DNA from: an uncultured Eubacteriales bacterium
Lineage (GTDB): Bacteria; Bacillota; Clostridia; Lachnospirales; Bianqueaceae
Assembly: GCA_902783575.1 (NCBI GenBank)
Contig: CACZRP010000022.1
Location: forward strand, 1 to 57,725
Direction of reading: 5' to 3'
DNA length: 57,725 nucleotides
Shown here piece by piece: positions 15,785 through 24,521 of the stretch (the first letter of the stretch is position 1; each line of letters starts with the position of its first letter). Made by a program: the position numbers and the translations under genes. Below the pieces are notes generated by a model. It worked only from the letters and a program-made list of their open reading frames with translations. It had not been told where the DNA came from and made no database searches.

Positions 15785-17794
15785 TTATTTGCCAGTGACG
15801 GTGTGAATAGCCTTCAGCACCATCTCCTTGGCCTCCTCCAGGCTCACGCCCTTCAGCTGGGCGCCTGCCATGGACAGGTGGCCGCCGCCGCCCAGTTCCT
15901 CCATAATCAGCTGGACGTTCACCTCGCCCAGAGAACGGGCGCTGATGTTGATCTGCTGATGATCCATCTCGGTGATGACAAAGGAAGCCAGGATGCCGTG
16001 GATATCCAGCAGCTCATCCGCTGCCTGGGCCGCCACAGTGGAAGCGTTGGGCAGCTGGGAGGACCAGGTGGCGATGGCGATCTCATCCTTCCACACCTCG
16101 GCTCCCGCCACCACCTCGGCCTTGGCCTTGTAGTCACCCATATCGTTCTTGAACATCTTTCGTACGCGAACGCTGTCGGCACCCTTGCGTCGCAGGTAGG
16201 CGGCGGCCTCAAAGGTCCGAACGCCTGTCTTGACGGTAAAGTTCTTGGTATCCAGCGCGATTCCCGCGAAGAGGCCGTCAGCCTCCAGGGAAGAGAGCTG
16301 GGGATTTTCAATCATATACTGCAGCAGCTCCGTTACCATTTCGCTGGCGGAGGAAGCAAAGGGCTCCACATAGGAGATGGCTGCGCCGCTCACGGCGTCC
16401 GCGGCGGCCCGATGATGGTCAATGACCGCCAGGGAACCCACCTGGGTCAGCAGATCTCCATACTGGGCAATGACAGCCCGGTTCACATCCACCAGGATCA
16501 GCAGAGTGTTGGGGCCGCAGTAACGCTGGGCCTCTTCCCTGTCGATGAGCAGACCCTGATACTGCCGGTTCTCGCTCACCTGACGATAGAGATAATCCAC
16601 CGCCGCGTGCTTTTCGGCACTCATGACAATGTTCACGGGCTTCTTCATTTCATAGACAGCCCGGTACATACCCAGGGCGGAGCCGAAGGCATCCAGATCG
16701 GGGTTGGCGTGTCCCATGATCAGCACATGGTCGGATGCTTCGATGAGCTCCTTCAGGGCATAGGCAGTCAGCCTTGCCCGGACACGGGTGGTGTTTTCCA
16801 CGCTGGTGGACATGCCGCCGAAGAACTTCTGCTCGTCCTTGGTTTTCACCACGGCCTGATCGCCGCCGCGGCCCAGGGCCAGATCCACGCCCATGCGGGC
16901 ATAGCGTCTCGCCTTGTCAATGCTGGGGTCCACGCCCACGCCCATGGAAATGGTGGTCTGATAACGGCCGCTGCCCAGCTCCTTCACCTGCTCCAGAATA
17001 TGGAAATGATCCTCATAGAGAATATCCAGGCTCTTTCTCGGGAAGATGATCTGGAAACGGTCCCTTTCCAGTCTGGTCATAATACCGCTCAGAGAGGCGG
17101 AAAGATCGCTGAGGCTCCGGTAGATGTTCGCCTCCAGCAGGGGCCGGAGATTCTCATCCATGGAGTTCAGAATCTGATCATAGTTGTCCACATAAATCAG
17201 CGAGACGACGCTCTGCTGATCCCGGTTTTCCCTTTCCAGGGTCAGCTCCCGGGTGATATCCTGAAGGCTCAGGGAGAACACCTGGGTATAGCTGCCCTCG
17301 GTGGGGTTCTCCGCCTCGTCCCGCAGCCGGATCCGGGTCATGATGGCCCGATAGTCCAGCTCCTCCAGATGGATCTGCTTGCTGATGGGATCCCAGTCGG
17401 GCTTGTCGGTGCCCCACTCGATGCCCAGCTCCTCGATGGACTTTCCCTTCACATCCTGATATTTCATCAGCCGGCGGAAAGCCTCGTTAAACCAGATGAC
17501 CCGCATGTTGGAGGACAGCAGGGCAAAGGGATATTCCCACTGGCTCATGTACTGCTGGTATTCGGTGGAAAGCCCCACCGCCTGATCCAGCACTCTGTCC
17601 CGGAATTTGAGGCTGCTGCTCCGGATCAGATAGACGCTGATGGCCGCAGAGGAAAGCACAATCAGCGTCCCGATGATGGCTGCCATCAGTCCCTCAAAAA
17701 TCATTCCTGCAAGAATTCCCAGTACAAGAAGTACATTGATAATGATGATCAGTATCGGAAAACGCCGGTTCCCGGTCATGTTTTTATCATTCAT
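15785..17794 (-). CDS. gdpP: Cyclic-di-AMP phosphodiesterase GdpP
   Basis: A 669-residue membrane-bound phosphodiesterase that hydrolyses c-di-AMP, controlling potassium and cell-wall homeostasis. Order of parts: two N-terminal membrane helices, a PAS-like domain, a degenerate GGDEF domain (about 170-300), a DHH domain with GHANPDLDAFGSA and DHHRAA, and a DHHA1 domain with GGGGHLSMAG. The internal ATG at 17794 is chosen because it overlaps the DUF951 stop (ATGA); the open frame continues 51 codons upstream inside the DUF951 gene. A pair of N-terminal charged segments precedes the first helix. Confidence 0.95.
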   Translation of the reverse strand: MNDKNMTGNRRFPILIIIINVLLVLGILAGMIFEGLMAAIIGTLIVLSSAAISVYLIRSSSLKFRDRVLDQAVGLSTEYQQYMSQWEYPFALLSSNMRVIWFNEAFRRLMKYQDVKGKSIEELGIEWGTDKPDWDPISKQIHLEELDYRAIMTRIRLRDEAENPTEGSYTQVFSLSLQDITRELTLERENRDQQSVVSLIYVDNYDQILNSMDENLRPLLEANIYRSLSDLSASLSGIMTRLERDRFQIIFPRKSLDILYEDHFHILEQVKELGSGRYQTTISMGVGVDPSIDKARRYARMGVDLALGRGGDQAVVKTKDEQKFFGGMSTSVENTTRVRARLTAYALKELIEASDHVLIMGHANPDLDAFGSALGMYRAVYEMKKPVNIVMSAEKHAAVDYLYRQVSENRQYQGLLIDREEAQRYCGPNTLLILVDVNRAVIAQYGDLLTQVGSLAVIDHHRAAADAVSGAAISYVEPFASSASEMVTELLQYMIENPQLSSLEADGLFAGIALDTKNFTVKTGVRTFEAAAYLRRKGADSVRVRKMFKNDMGDYKAKAEVVAGAEVWKDEIAIATWSSQLPNASTVAAQAADELLDIHGILASFVITEMDHQQINISARSLGEVNVQLIMEELGGGGHLSMAGAQLKGVSLEEAKEMVLKAIHTVTGK

Positions 17795-18009
17795 GCCTGA
17801 TTTCCTCCCTGGTTTGGATTGATCTCCGTATCGCCGCGCAGAATCCGGCGTACTCTTTTCTCTATTTTTTCCCGGGGGATCATGATCTCCCGTCCGCAGG
17901 CGCGGCACCGAAGCTTCAGATCCGCGCCGATTCTCAGCACGTCCCACTCTCTGCTGCCGCAGGGATGTTCCTTCTTCAGTCTGAGGCCGTCGCCCACTCG
18001 AATGTCCAT
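17791..18009 (-). CDS. DUF951 domain protein
   Basis: A 72-residue basic protein with the DUF951 pattern: the start MDIRVGDGLRLKKEHPCGS, the central EWDVLRIGADLKLRCRACG and the closing arginine-rich helix. A CxxC pair (CRAC) with an upstream Cys in HPCGS suggests a zinc or rubredoxin-like site. The family is widespread in Firmicutes next to chromosome partition or gdpP-type genes, and its function is unknown. The stop overlaps the gdpP start. Confidence 0.9.
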   Translation of the reverse strand: MDIRVGDGLRLKKEHPCGSREWDVLRIGADLKLRCRACGREIMIPREKIEKRVRRILRGDTEINPNQGGNQA

Positions 18010-18012
18010 GTT

Positions 18013-18774
18013 TTACTCCCTGTTTTCCGCGGCCGCCTGCACAAAGTGCTCAAACAGCCCTCTCATCTTCGGATCCGTAATCATCCGTTCCGGATGCCAC
18101 TGCACCCCCACAAAATAGGTAAGCTCCGGCTTTTCAATACCTTCAATGAGTCCGTCCTGGGACCAGGCGGTAATGGTGAAGGGATAGGATTCCTGATCCT
18201 TTTTGATGCACTGATGATGGAAGGAATTAACCCAGGCCTCTTCCCCGATCATCTCCTCCAGGCGGCTGCCCTTCAGGGTTCTGACTTTGTGGGTGGGATA
18301 CCAGTTCACCGCCCGCTGGCCGTGCTGGCGGTCCGTCTCTTCCGTATAAACGTCCTGGGTCAGGGGCGCGCCAAGGGCCACCGCCAGGGACTGGATGCCC
18401 CGGCAGATGCCGAAGACCGGAATATCCCGGCGGATGCATTCGCGGGCCAGATTGATTTCGAAGGCGTCCCGGAAGGGGAAGATGCCACCGCAGTCCTTGG
18501 AGGGCTGCTCTCCGTAGAAATTCGGATCCACGTCGGCGCCGCCGGTGAACAGCACGCCGTCCAGCAGCTCCAGCATTTCCTCTTCAATGGGGCACAGGGA
18601 AAGAAATTCATCCCGGTCGCCGCTGAAGTTTTCGGGCACCCGCACCGTGGGGGTGATCAGCAGCGGCACGCCGCCGGCCTTGCGGATGGATTCGACATAG
18701 GAGTTATATAAGTAATGAGCCTGGCGGTCCTGGTCAAAATCGGTGGTCAGGCCAATGATGGGTTTGCGTTTCAT
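18013..18774 (-). CDS. Class I glutamine amidotransferase-like gamma-glutamyl hydrolase (PuuD type)
   Basis: A 253-residue hydrolase of the gamma-glutamyl-gamma-aminobutyrate hydrolase family. The nucleophile Cys is in VFGICRGIQS (about residue 122) and the His-Glu pair in VGVQWHPERM. The start MKRKPIIGLTTDFD is typical. It overlaps the end of argH by four bases (ATGA), so the two are translationally coupled. Most members release a gamma-glutamyl group from polyamine-derived or peptide substrates; the real substrate here is unknown. Confidence 0.88.
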   Translation of the reverse strand: MKRKPIIGLTTDFDQDRQAHYLYNSYVESIRKAGGVPLLITPTVRVPENFSGDRDEFLSLCPIEEEMLELLDGVLFTGGADVDPNFYGEQPSKDCGGIFPFRDAFEINLARECIRRDIPVFGICRGIQSLAVALGAPLTQDVYTEETDRQHGQRAVNWYPTHKVRTLKGSRLEEMIGEEAWVNSFHHQCIKKDQESYPFTITAWSQDGLIEGIEKPELTYFVGVQWHPERMITDPKMRGLFEHFVQAAAENRE

Positions 18775-20102
18775 AAGAGTATTTCCTTCTTTATACCTTT
18801 ATTTAATATATTCTGATAATCCAGATATTCGTAGATGCTGTCATCGAAAGCCGGGCTGAAGGTCTGAAGCTCTTCCAGAGAAAGATCTTCGATGGCGCAG
18901 CCCTTGTCTTCGCAGGCGATGACAATCCGACCCACGATGCCGTGGGCATCCCGGAAGGGAACGCCCCGGGCCACCAGGAAATCCGCCACCTCCGTGGCGT
19001 TCAGGAATCCCTGGCGCACGCTCTTTTTCATGACCTCCGCGTTCACGGTCATGGTGCGGATGACCTCCCGCATGATCTCCAGGCAGGATTTCACCGTATC
19101 CACGGCGTCGAAGAAGCCCTGCTTGTCCTCCTGCATGTCCTTGTCGTAGGCCATGGGAAGGCCCTTCATAACCGTCAGCAGGCCCATGAGGGAGCCGTAG
19201 ACCCGGCCGGTTTTGCCGCGGATCAGCTCGCAGGCATCGGGATTTTTCTTCTGGGGCATGATGGAGGAACCGGTGGCATAGCCGTCGCCGATGGTGACAA
19301 ACCTAAATTCCTGGCTGCTCCAGAGAATCAGCTCCTCGCTGAGTCTGGAAAGATGCATCATAATGAGGGAAAAATCGGAGCAAAGCTCAATCAGATAGTC
19401 CCGGTCGCTGACGCCGTCCAGGAAATTGTCCGCAGGCTTGTTAAAGCCCAGGGCCTCGGCGGTCTGACCCCGGTCCAGCTGATGGGTGGTGCCTGCCAGG
19501 GCGCCGCAGCCCAGGGGGCTTTCATTCATCAGCTCCCGGCTGTTTTCGAGACGCTTCGCATCCCGGAGGAACATCTGCCGGTAGGCATCCATATAGTAGG
19601 CAAAGGTGACCACCTGAGCCCGCTGCAGATGAGTATAGCCGGGCATCAGCACGGGATGATTCTCCCTGCCCTTCTGCTGCAGCATCTCAGCAAGCTGAAG
19701 CACCAGTTCCCTGGTCTCCTCCGCCTGCCGGCGGGCGTACATCCGCATATCCACCGCCACCTGGTCGTTGCGGGAGCGGCCGGTATGGAGCTTTTTGCCC
19801 ACATCGCCGATGCGGCGGGTGAGCTCCGCCTCCACGAAGGTATGAATATCCTCCGCATCCTCCGCCAGTCCGGACAGCACCAGGTCACCCTTTTCTATGT
19901 CTTCCTTCATCTGTCGGAGGGTTTCGCAGATCAGCTCCGCTTCCTCCGGAGGAATGATATTCTGTTTGCCCAGCATGGCGGCGTGGGCCAGGCTGCCGTT
20001 GATGTCTTCTTCCCAAAGCCGCATATCAAAGGGAAAAGAGGAATTGAAGTCTTCCATCAGGCGGTTCTCCGCCTCCCGGAATCGACCTCCCCAAAGCTTC
20101 AT
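18771..20102 (-). CDS. argH: Argininosuccinate lyase
   Basis: Splits argininosuccinate to arginine and fumarate, the last step of arginine synthesis. The 443-residue chain starts MKLWGGRF, and carries HTGRSRNDQVA (about residue 106), GYTHLQRAQ (about 155) and the fumarase/aspartase-superfamily loop GSSIMPQKKNPD (about 275). No argG lies in the window, so the gene is detached from the rest of the pathway. It sits between a metallophosphoesterase and a glutamine-amidotransferase-like gene on the minus strand. Confidence 0.96.
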   Translation of the reverse strand: MKLWGGRFREAENRLMEDFNSSFPFDMRLWEEDINGSLAHAAMLGKQNIIPPEEAELICETLRQMKEDIEKGDLVLSGLAEDAEDIHTFVEAELTRRIGDVGKKLHTGRSRNDQVAVDMRMYARRQAEETRELVLQLAEMLQQKGRENHPVLMPGYTHLQRAQVVTFAYYMDAYRQMFLRDAKRLENSRELMNESPLGCGALAGTTHQLDRGQTAEALGFNKPADNFLDGVSDRDYLIELCSDFSLIMMHLSRLSEELILWSSQEFRFVTIGDGYATGSSIMPQKKNPDACELIRGKTGRVYGSLMGLLTVMKGLPMAYDKDMQEDKQGFFDAVDTVKSCLEIMREVIRTMTVNAEVMKKSVRQGFLNATEVADFLVARGVPFRDAHGIVGRIVIACEDKGCAIEDLSLEELQTFSPAFDDSIYEYLDYQNILNKGIKKEILL

Positions 20103-20112
20103 ATAACTACCT

Positions 20113-20994
20113 TTATCCTTTCTGTTTGCTGATCAGCGTGACGTCGATGAGTTCCGGACGGATGCCGATTCTCGGGCCGCCCAGCCCTTCGGACACCACC
20201 ATGGTGGTGCCTTCGCTGCTGTAGGTTCCATGGGTATAAACGGGAAACAGTCCCTGATCCGGCGCCAGCAGCCGCCGGCCTCCCGGCAGTCTCAAAAGGC
20301 CGCCGTGGGCATGGCCGGAAAAGACCAGATCCATTCCCAGCTCCGCATACAAGGGAAAGAGCTCCGGCCGGTGGGCCAGAACAATCTGAAAAGACTGCCT
20401 GTCCGGCAGATCCTCCATCACCTTTCCGTACTCGCCCCGAAGCTTGTCTCCGATGCCGCTGTCCCTCAGGCTTCCGTAAAAGTCGTTTTCATAGGCGGGA
20501 TACAGTCCCGTCAGCACCAGCTGATCCCCGGTGCCTTCCCGTCCCAGAAGGATGCTTTCGTCCTGAAGCACCCGGATTCCAGCTTTCTCCAGATCCTTCA
20601 CCAGCTCGTCCATTTGATCCAGCCGGGGTTCATGATTGCCCAGAATACTGTAAGTAGGCGCGATTTTCACCAGCTCCGCGGCGAGATGGCGGATGGTGTC
20701 CGCGTCCCGGCCTTCATAGTTTTCCCGGACCCAGTCTCCCGCGCAGAGGATCACCTCCGGCGACAGGGCGCGGATCTTTTCGAGGAGGGGCTCCTGATGG
20801 GGCTTGAAGCGGTGGGCGTGGATGTCCGACAGCACCACAAAGCGGAACGAGTCAAAGCCCTGGGGGATTTTTTCGCTGGAGAGCCTGTAATGATGCACCC
20901 TCAGCCAGTCGGCGCCGGGGGTCAGCTCCAGAATGCGCTCCCCGATGGCCAGCACCGCCCGGATCAGGCGGATTTTCAATGATAGTCTCTCCAT
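20113..20994 (-). CDS. Metallophosphoesterase (YaeI/YkuE-like)
   Basis: A 293-residue calcineurin-like phosphoesterase. The di-metal motifs are FVVLSDIHAHRF (D-x-H), LCAGDWV (GD), ILGNHEPR (GNHE), VLAHRPEL (H) and VFSGHAHGG (GHxH). The N-terminal 35 residues contain a basic amphipathic segment that may associate with the membrane. It starts the minus-strand run leading to argH and gdpP. Homologues include UDP-diacylglucosamine-hydrolase-like and lipid-related phosphoesterases; the substrate is unknown. Confidence 0.9.
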   Translation of the reverse strand: MERLSLKIRLIRAVLAIGERILELTPGADWLRVHHYRLSSEKIPQGFDSFRFVVLSDIHAHRFKPHQEPLLEKIRALSPEVILCAGDWVRENYEGRDADTIRHLAAELVKIAPTYSILGNHEPRLDQMDELVKDLEKAGIRVLQDESILLGREGTGDQLVLTGLYPAYENDFYGSLRDSGIGDKLRGEYGKVMEDLPDRQSFQIVLAHRPELFPLYAELGMDLVFSGHAHGGLLRLPGGRRLLAPDQGLFPVYTHGTYSSEGTTMVVSEGLGGPRIGIRPELIDVTLISKQKG

Positions 20995-21103
20995 AGGGAC
21001 AATTCCTTCAAAAAATCAGCATTTGATTAATGGCGACAATACGTCTTTATAATTATAGCCCCGCAGGGAGTCTTTGTCAATTTTCATCAGCCTCCGCTGA
21101 GCC

Positions 21104-21132
21104 TTGACTTTTAACACCCCTTGTGATAGGAT
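21104..21132 (+). promoter_or_regulatory. Promoter for ssrA
   Basis: -35 TTGACT (21104-21109) and -10 TAGGAT (21127-21132), spaced 17 bp, end 12 bases before the mature 5' end of tmRNA. Confidence 0.75.
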
Positions 21133-21144
21133 AAATCTGTATTC

Positions 21145-21494
21145 GGGGATGTCCGGTTTCGACGGGGGCTGTAGACATCTCGGGAGCCATCCGCAGGCTG
21201 GACTGCGTCATCAACCGGACCTAAATATAAACGCTAAAAATAACAACGCTTACGCGTTCGCAGCCTGATGGCTGTCATCCGACCTGAGGTTCCTGCGCCT
21301 CGGCCACCGGGTGTCATAGTAAGGCAGGGAACTTTCCGTCCTAAGCTTTGCGGGCGGATCAGATTCATGAAGCTACCGGAGCGTCTATCCTGTCGACGGG
21401 AGAGCGCCGAGGGAAACACAAAACATCGACTATGATGGTAGCTGGCCTGGGATCGAAGGGCTTTCGGACAGGAGTTCGATTCTCCTCATCTCCA
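21145..21494 (+). ncRNA. ssrA: Transfer-messenger RNA (tmRNA)
   Basis: The trans-translation RNA that rescues stalled ribosomes. The 5' end GGGGATGTCCGGTTTCGACG and the 3' T-arm AGGAG-TTCGATT-CTCCT followed by CATCTCC plus A pair to make the alanyl tRNA-like domain; CCA is not encoded. The tag frame begins at GCT (21233) and runs to TGA (21266-21268): AKNNNAYAFAA. The hydrophobic FAA end differs from the common LAA but keeps the protease-recognised alanine pair. A U-tract terminator follows at 21500-21533. Confidence 0.97.
21233..21268 (+). other. tmRNA proteolysis tag reading frame
   Basis: Resume codon GCT at 21233 then AAA AAT AAC AAC GCT TAC GCG TTC GCA GCC and TGA stop, giving AKNNNAYAFAA. 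A second sense codon context, with TAA at 21228-21230 just before the resume site, fits the usual tmRNA layout. Confidence 0.9.
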
Positions 21495-21499
21495 TTTCG

Positions 21500-21533
21500 A
21501 GAAGACGAATCACCGGAATTCGTCTTCTTTTTG
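21500..21533 (+). terminator. Terminator of ssrA
   Basis: Stem AGAAGACGAAT / ATTCGTCTTCT with a short loop, followed by TTTTTG. Confidence 0.85.
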
Positions 21534-21581
21534 TATATCAAGCGTTTTCATCCGTACCTCAGGGTCAGAGAGGAGGAATTT

Positions 21582-22166
21582 ATGGCTGATACGACAAAAA
21601 GACTTCTGGTTCAATCACTGAAGAACCAGCTGAAGAAGAAATCACTGGGCAAGATCACCATCAGCGATATCACCTCCGGAGCGGGGGTCAACCGCATGAC
21701 CTTCTACTACCATTTCCACGATATCTACGAGCTGGTGGAATGGGCCTTCCGGGATGAGATCTTCAATATCTCCACTCTGAAAAACTCTCCCATCACCAAC
21801 TGGCGGGAAGGTGTGCTGGATGTTTTCCGGCTGCTGCAGAAAAACAAGGTCTTTATTCTGAATGTTTACCGCAGCATCAGCCGGGAGCAGGTGGAAACCC
21901 ACCTGCTGCGGGCCCTGGACGAGGTGGTGGGACATGCCCTGACGGAGCAGCTGGAAAGGGCCGGCATTCCTCCCACGGAGCAGCCCTTTATCCTCCGGTT
22001 CTACGTTTACGGCAGCACCGGAATTATCCTGGCCTGGATGGAACACGGCATGAAAGAGGATCCCACGGTGATCGTGGACCGCTACTCCCGGCTGGTCCGC
22101 AGCACCCTGCGGGGCATCTTTGAAACCTATCCGGATCTCAGCACAGAAGATAAACCTGACGCATGA
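21582..22166 (+). CDS. TetR/AcrR family transcriptional regulator
   Basis: A 194-residue repressor-type protein. The N-terminal helix-turn-helix segment is KITISDITSGAGVNRMTFYY with FHDIYELVEW next, the typical TetR core. The C-terminal ligand domain, ending with HGMKEDP and TLRGIF, is of the DhaS-like TetR_C type. AGGAGG lies seven bases before ATG 21582; the frame extends far upstream through tmRNA, but that part is not coding. It faces the MATE pump gene across a shared terminator. A role in regulating a pump is possible, but the genes are convergent rather than divergent. Confidence 0.9.
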   Translation: MADTTKRLLVQSLKNQLKKKSLGKITISDITSGAGVNRMTFYYHFHDIYELVEWAFRDEIFNISTLKNSPITNWREGVLDVFRLLQKNKVFILNVYRSISREQVETHLLRALDEVVGHALTEQLERAGIPPTEQPFILRFYVYGSTGIILAWMEHGMKEDPTVIVDRYSRLVRSTLRGIFETYPDLSTEDKPDA

Positions 22167-22170
22167 AAAT

Positions 22171-22212
22171 AAGCCTGACAGCAGGTCCGTTCCTGACTGT
22201 CAGGCTTTTCTT
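22171..22212. terminator. Bidirectional terminator between tetR and MATE genes
   Basis: Stem AAGCCTGACAG / CTGTCAGGCTT with T tracts on both sides, centred between two convergent genes. Confidence 0.85.
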
Positions 22213-22229
22213 CTTTAGTGAGACTGGCT

Positions 22230-23609
22230 TTAGCTGATAACGGCTTTCTTCTTCCATACGCCTCTCTGATAGGCGATCCAGGTGATCACTCCGCCGATGA
22301 TCCAGGACACCAGCAGGGAGATGAACAGGCAGTAGTAGCTGCCGTTGGGGGCTTCGGGACTGCGGGTCAGATAGGCAATACCGTAGGCGATGGGCACGCG
22401 GACCACAACGGTGGTGATCAGAGAAATCCACATGGGAGTCATGGTATCTCCGGCGCCGCGCATCACGCCCGACAGGCACTGGGTAATGGCCATAACCACA
22501 TAACCGAAGGCCAGGATCAGCATCATCCGGCGGGCCATGTCAATGAGGGCTTCTGTGGTGGTGAATAGACCCATGATGTTATGTCCGAAGAGCAGTACCA
22601 GGCCGGTGATCACAAAGGAAGTGGCCAGGGCCAGCAGGGTACCCTGCTTCGCGCCTTCGGTGACGCGGTCCAGCTGTCTGGCGCCCACGTTCTGTCCGGC
22701 ATAGGTGGTCAGGGCCATACCGAAGGAGAAGTTGGGCAGCATGACAAAGCCATCCACACGCATGATGATAACATTGGCGGCAATAACGGTCTCGCCGAAG
22801 CTGTTGGTCAGGGACTGAACCACGATCATGGCAGCGGAGAAAATCATCTGGGTCAGACCGGAGGGCAGGCCCAGCTTCAGGGTCAGGCCGGCGAACTGTT
22901 TTTCCGGCTTCAGGTATTTCAGCTTCAGGTCAAAAACCTGACGCATGCGCATCAGCTTGATGAAGCTGAGAATAGCGGAGGTAATCTGGGCGATGATGGT
23001 AGCCAGGGCTACGCCGAAAACCCCCAGGCCGAGGCCCGCCACGAACCAGATATCCAGAACAATGTTCATCGCCGTGGCCACCAGCAGATACACCAGAGCG
23101 GAGACGCTGTCGCCCATACCACGAAGGATACCGGTGAAGATGAAGTAATAAGACGTTCCGGCAATACCCATGACCAGCACCATCAGGTAGGAGTAGCACC
23201 AGTCAATAATACTGGCGGGGGTACCCAGCATCTTCAGCAGGGGCCGGATGGTCACGGCTCCCACCACCATAATAATCAGTGAAGCCAGGGCGGTCAGGGT
23301 GATGGCGTTGCCGATGCTCTTGGAAAGTCCTTCCCGGTCTTTAGCGCCGAAATACTGGGCTACCATAACGCTGGCACCGGCGGAAACGCCCATAAAAAGT
23401 ACCAGCAGAAGGTTATAAATAGGGGCGGCGCTGCCTACGGCAGCCAGGGCGTTGTCACCCACATAACGTCCTACGATAATGCTGTCTACCGTGCTGTAAA
23501 GTTGCTGCGCGATGTTTCCCAGCAGCATGGGAACTGTGAAAAGAACAATCTTCTTCCACGGGGTTCCGGTGGTCATATCGGAGGGCGCGAACAATTCTTT
23601 GATGGTCAT
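22230..23609 (-). CDS. MATE-family multidrug/sodium antiporter
   Basis: A 459-residue, twelve-helix efflux protein of the MATE family (NorM/DinF-like clade), exporting cationic compounds in exchange for H+ or Na+. It starts MTIKELFAPSDMTTGTPWKK, with PMLLGNIAQQLYSTVDSIIVGRYVG in the first helices (shown in part), the standard MATE pattern around residues 32-56, and a pseudo-symmetric second half around residue 240. No ligand can be assigned. It has its own promoter and is followed by a strong terminator. Confidence 0.92.
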   Translation of the reverse strand: MTIKELFAPSDMTTGTPWKKIVLFTVPMLLGNIAQQLYSTVDSIIVGRYVGDNALAAVGSAAPIYNLLLVLFMGVSAGASVMVAQYFGAKDREGLSKSIGNAITLTALASLIIMVVGAVTIRPLLKMLGTPASIIDWCYSYLMVLVMGIAGTSYYFIFTGILRGMGDSVSALVYLLVATAMNIVLDIWFVAGLGLGVFGVALATIIAQITSAILSFIKLMRMRQVFDLKLKYLKPEKQFAGLTLKLGLPSGLTQMIFSAAMIVVQSLTNSFGETVIAANVIIMRVDGFVMLPNFSFGMALTTYAGQNVGARQLDRVTEGAKQGTLLALATSFVITGLVLLFGHNIMGLFTTTEALIDMARRMMLILAFGYVVMAITQCLSGVMRGAGDTMTPMWISLITTVVVRVPIAYGIAYLTRSPEAPNGSYYCLFISLLVSWIIGGVITWIAYQRGVWKKKAVIS

Positions 23610-23644
23610 ATTCTTGTCACCTCTGTTTTTCAGGTATTACTGCT

Positions 23645-23673
23645 ATTATACTATGATAAAAATGAGGACGCAA
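23645..23673 (-). promoter_or_regulatory. Promoter for the MATE gene
   Basis: Minus-strand -35 TTGCGT (23668-23673) and -10 TATAAT (23645-23650), 17 bp apart, 36 bp before the ATG. Confidence 0.7.
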
Positions 23674-23747
23674 GATGGCTTATTAAAACATTGATAATAA
23701 AGATTTTAATCATTTTCCGTCGATTTGCCGAAGACACCCGGCGGAGA

Positions 23748-23802
23748 AGGCCGCCCAGGTGGCAGCCCTGAAGCAGTCCTCTTCGGGATCCGGCCTTTTT
23801 TC
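23748..23802 (+). terminator. Orphan plus-strand hairpin with T run
   Basis: Outer stem AAGGCCG / CGGCCTT encloses an inner stem CCCTGAAG / CTTCGGG and is followed by TTTTTT. In the 315-bp gap between the divergent MATE and peroxidase genes no gene ends on this side, so it may terminate a short transcript or be a relic. The rest of the gap holds the two promoters. Confidence 0.45.
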
Positions 23803-23854
23803 CACATCTACCGCATACCACGCCGCTTCCCATTCTTTCCCTGCAAAATGCATA

Positions 23855-23884
23855 TTGACAAATTATATTTGATGCAATATAATT
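23855..23884 (+). promoter_or_regulatory. Promoter with OhrR-type operator upstream of the peroxidase operon
   Basis: Consensus -35 TTGACA (23855-23860) and -10 TATAAT (23878-23883), spaced exactly 17 bp. Between and over them lies a perfect inverted repeat AATTATATT-tgatgc-AATATAATT (23861-23869, 23876-23884), which resembles the AT-rich operators bound by OhrR-family MarR repressors. The third gene of the operon encodes such a repressor, so autoregulation by peroxide is a straightforward inference. Confidence 0.75.
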
Positions 23885-23924
23885 GGATATAGTTCAATAC
23901 TTAATCATTGAGAGGAGATTCCTC

Positions 23925-24464
23925 ATGAGTTTTTATGATTATACTGCACCGGGCAAAAACGGTGATGTTTCTATGAAAGATTTCGAAGGCAAGGTAGTTC
24001 TGGTGGTTAATACCGCCACCGGCTGCGGCTTCACCCCCCACTACAAGGACCTGGAAGAAATGTATGAGAAGTACCATGATCAGGGATTCGAGATCGTGGA
24101 TGTACCCTGCAACCAGTTTGCCGGCCAGACTCCCGGCACCGACGAGGAGATTCATGAGTTCTGCACTCTGAAGTACAAGACCCAGTTCCCCCAGATGAAG
24201 AAATCCGATGTCAACGGTGAGAACGCCCTGCCCCTGTTCACTTATCTGAAATCCCAGAAGGGCTTCGAAGGCTTTGGCAAAGGCCCCGCCGCTATGATGA
24301 TGGGTGCCATGCTGAAGAAGATCGACAAGGACTACAAGAATAATCCCGATATCAAATGGAACTTCACCAAATTTGTGGTTGACCGTCAGGGCAACGTGGT
24401 AGCCCGCTTCGAGCCCACTGCCAAGATGGAAGATGTCGCTGCCTGCGTTGCCAGCCTCATCTGA
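23925..24464 (+). CDS. Glutathione peroxidase-family thiol peroxidase
   Basis: A 180-residue peroxidase of the GPx family, most likely reducing organic hydroperoxides with thioredoxin in this type of organism. Catalytic positions are visible: Cys34 in ATGCGFTPHY, Gln68 in FAGQTPG, and Trp-Asn in the KWNFTKFVVD block near residue 150. The selenocysteine of some relatives is a Cys here. ATG 23925 follows GAGGAG; the frame extends 14 codons upstream into the promoter, which rules that out as start. It heads an operon with a PNPOx-like protein and OhrR-type regulator. Confidence 0.93.
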   Translation: MSFYDYTAPGKNGDVSMKDFEGKVVLVVNTATGCGFTPHYKDLEEMYEKYHDQGFEIVDVPCNQFAGQTPGTDEEIHEFCTLKYKTQFPQMKKSDVNGENALPLFTYLKSQKGFEGFGKGPAAMMMGAMLKKIDKDYKNNPDIKWNFTKFVVDRQGNVVARFEPTAKMEDVAACVASLI

Positions 24465-24521
24465 TCCCATTTTCAGCCCGTGTGTCATGATCGAGAATAT
24501 TATTGAAAAGGAGAATTCAAA

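Noticed and set aside
15803-17800. 665-residue plus-strand frame opposite gdpP
   Set aside because: Gly/His-rich antisense product; no start signal, while gdpP has all catalytic motifs.
21348-21581. Upstream extension of the TetR gene
   Set aside because: It runs through the tmRNA and its terminator; the proper RBS is just before 21582.
23502-23833. Coding frames between the MATE and peroxidase genes
   Set aside because: They cover both promoters and a hairpin, with no ribosome binding site or recognisable product.
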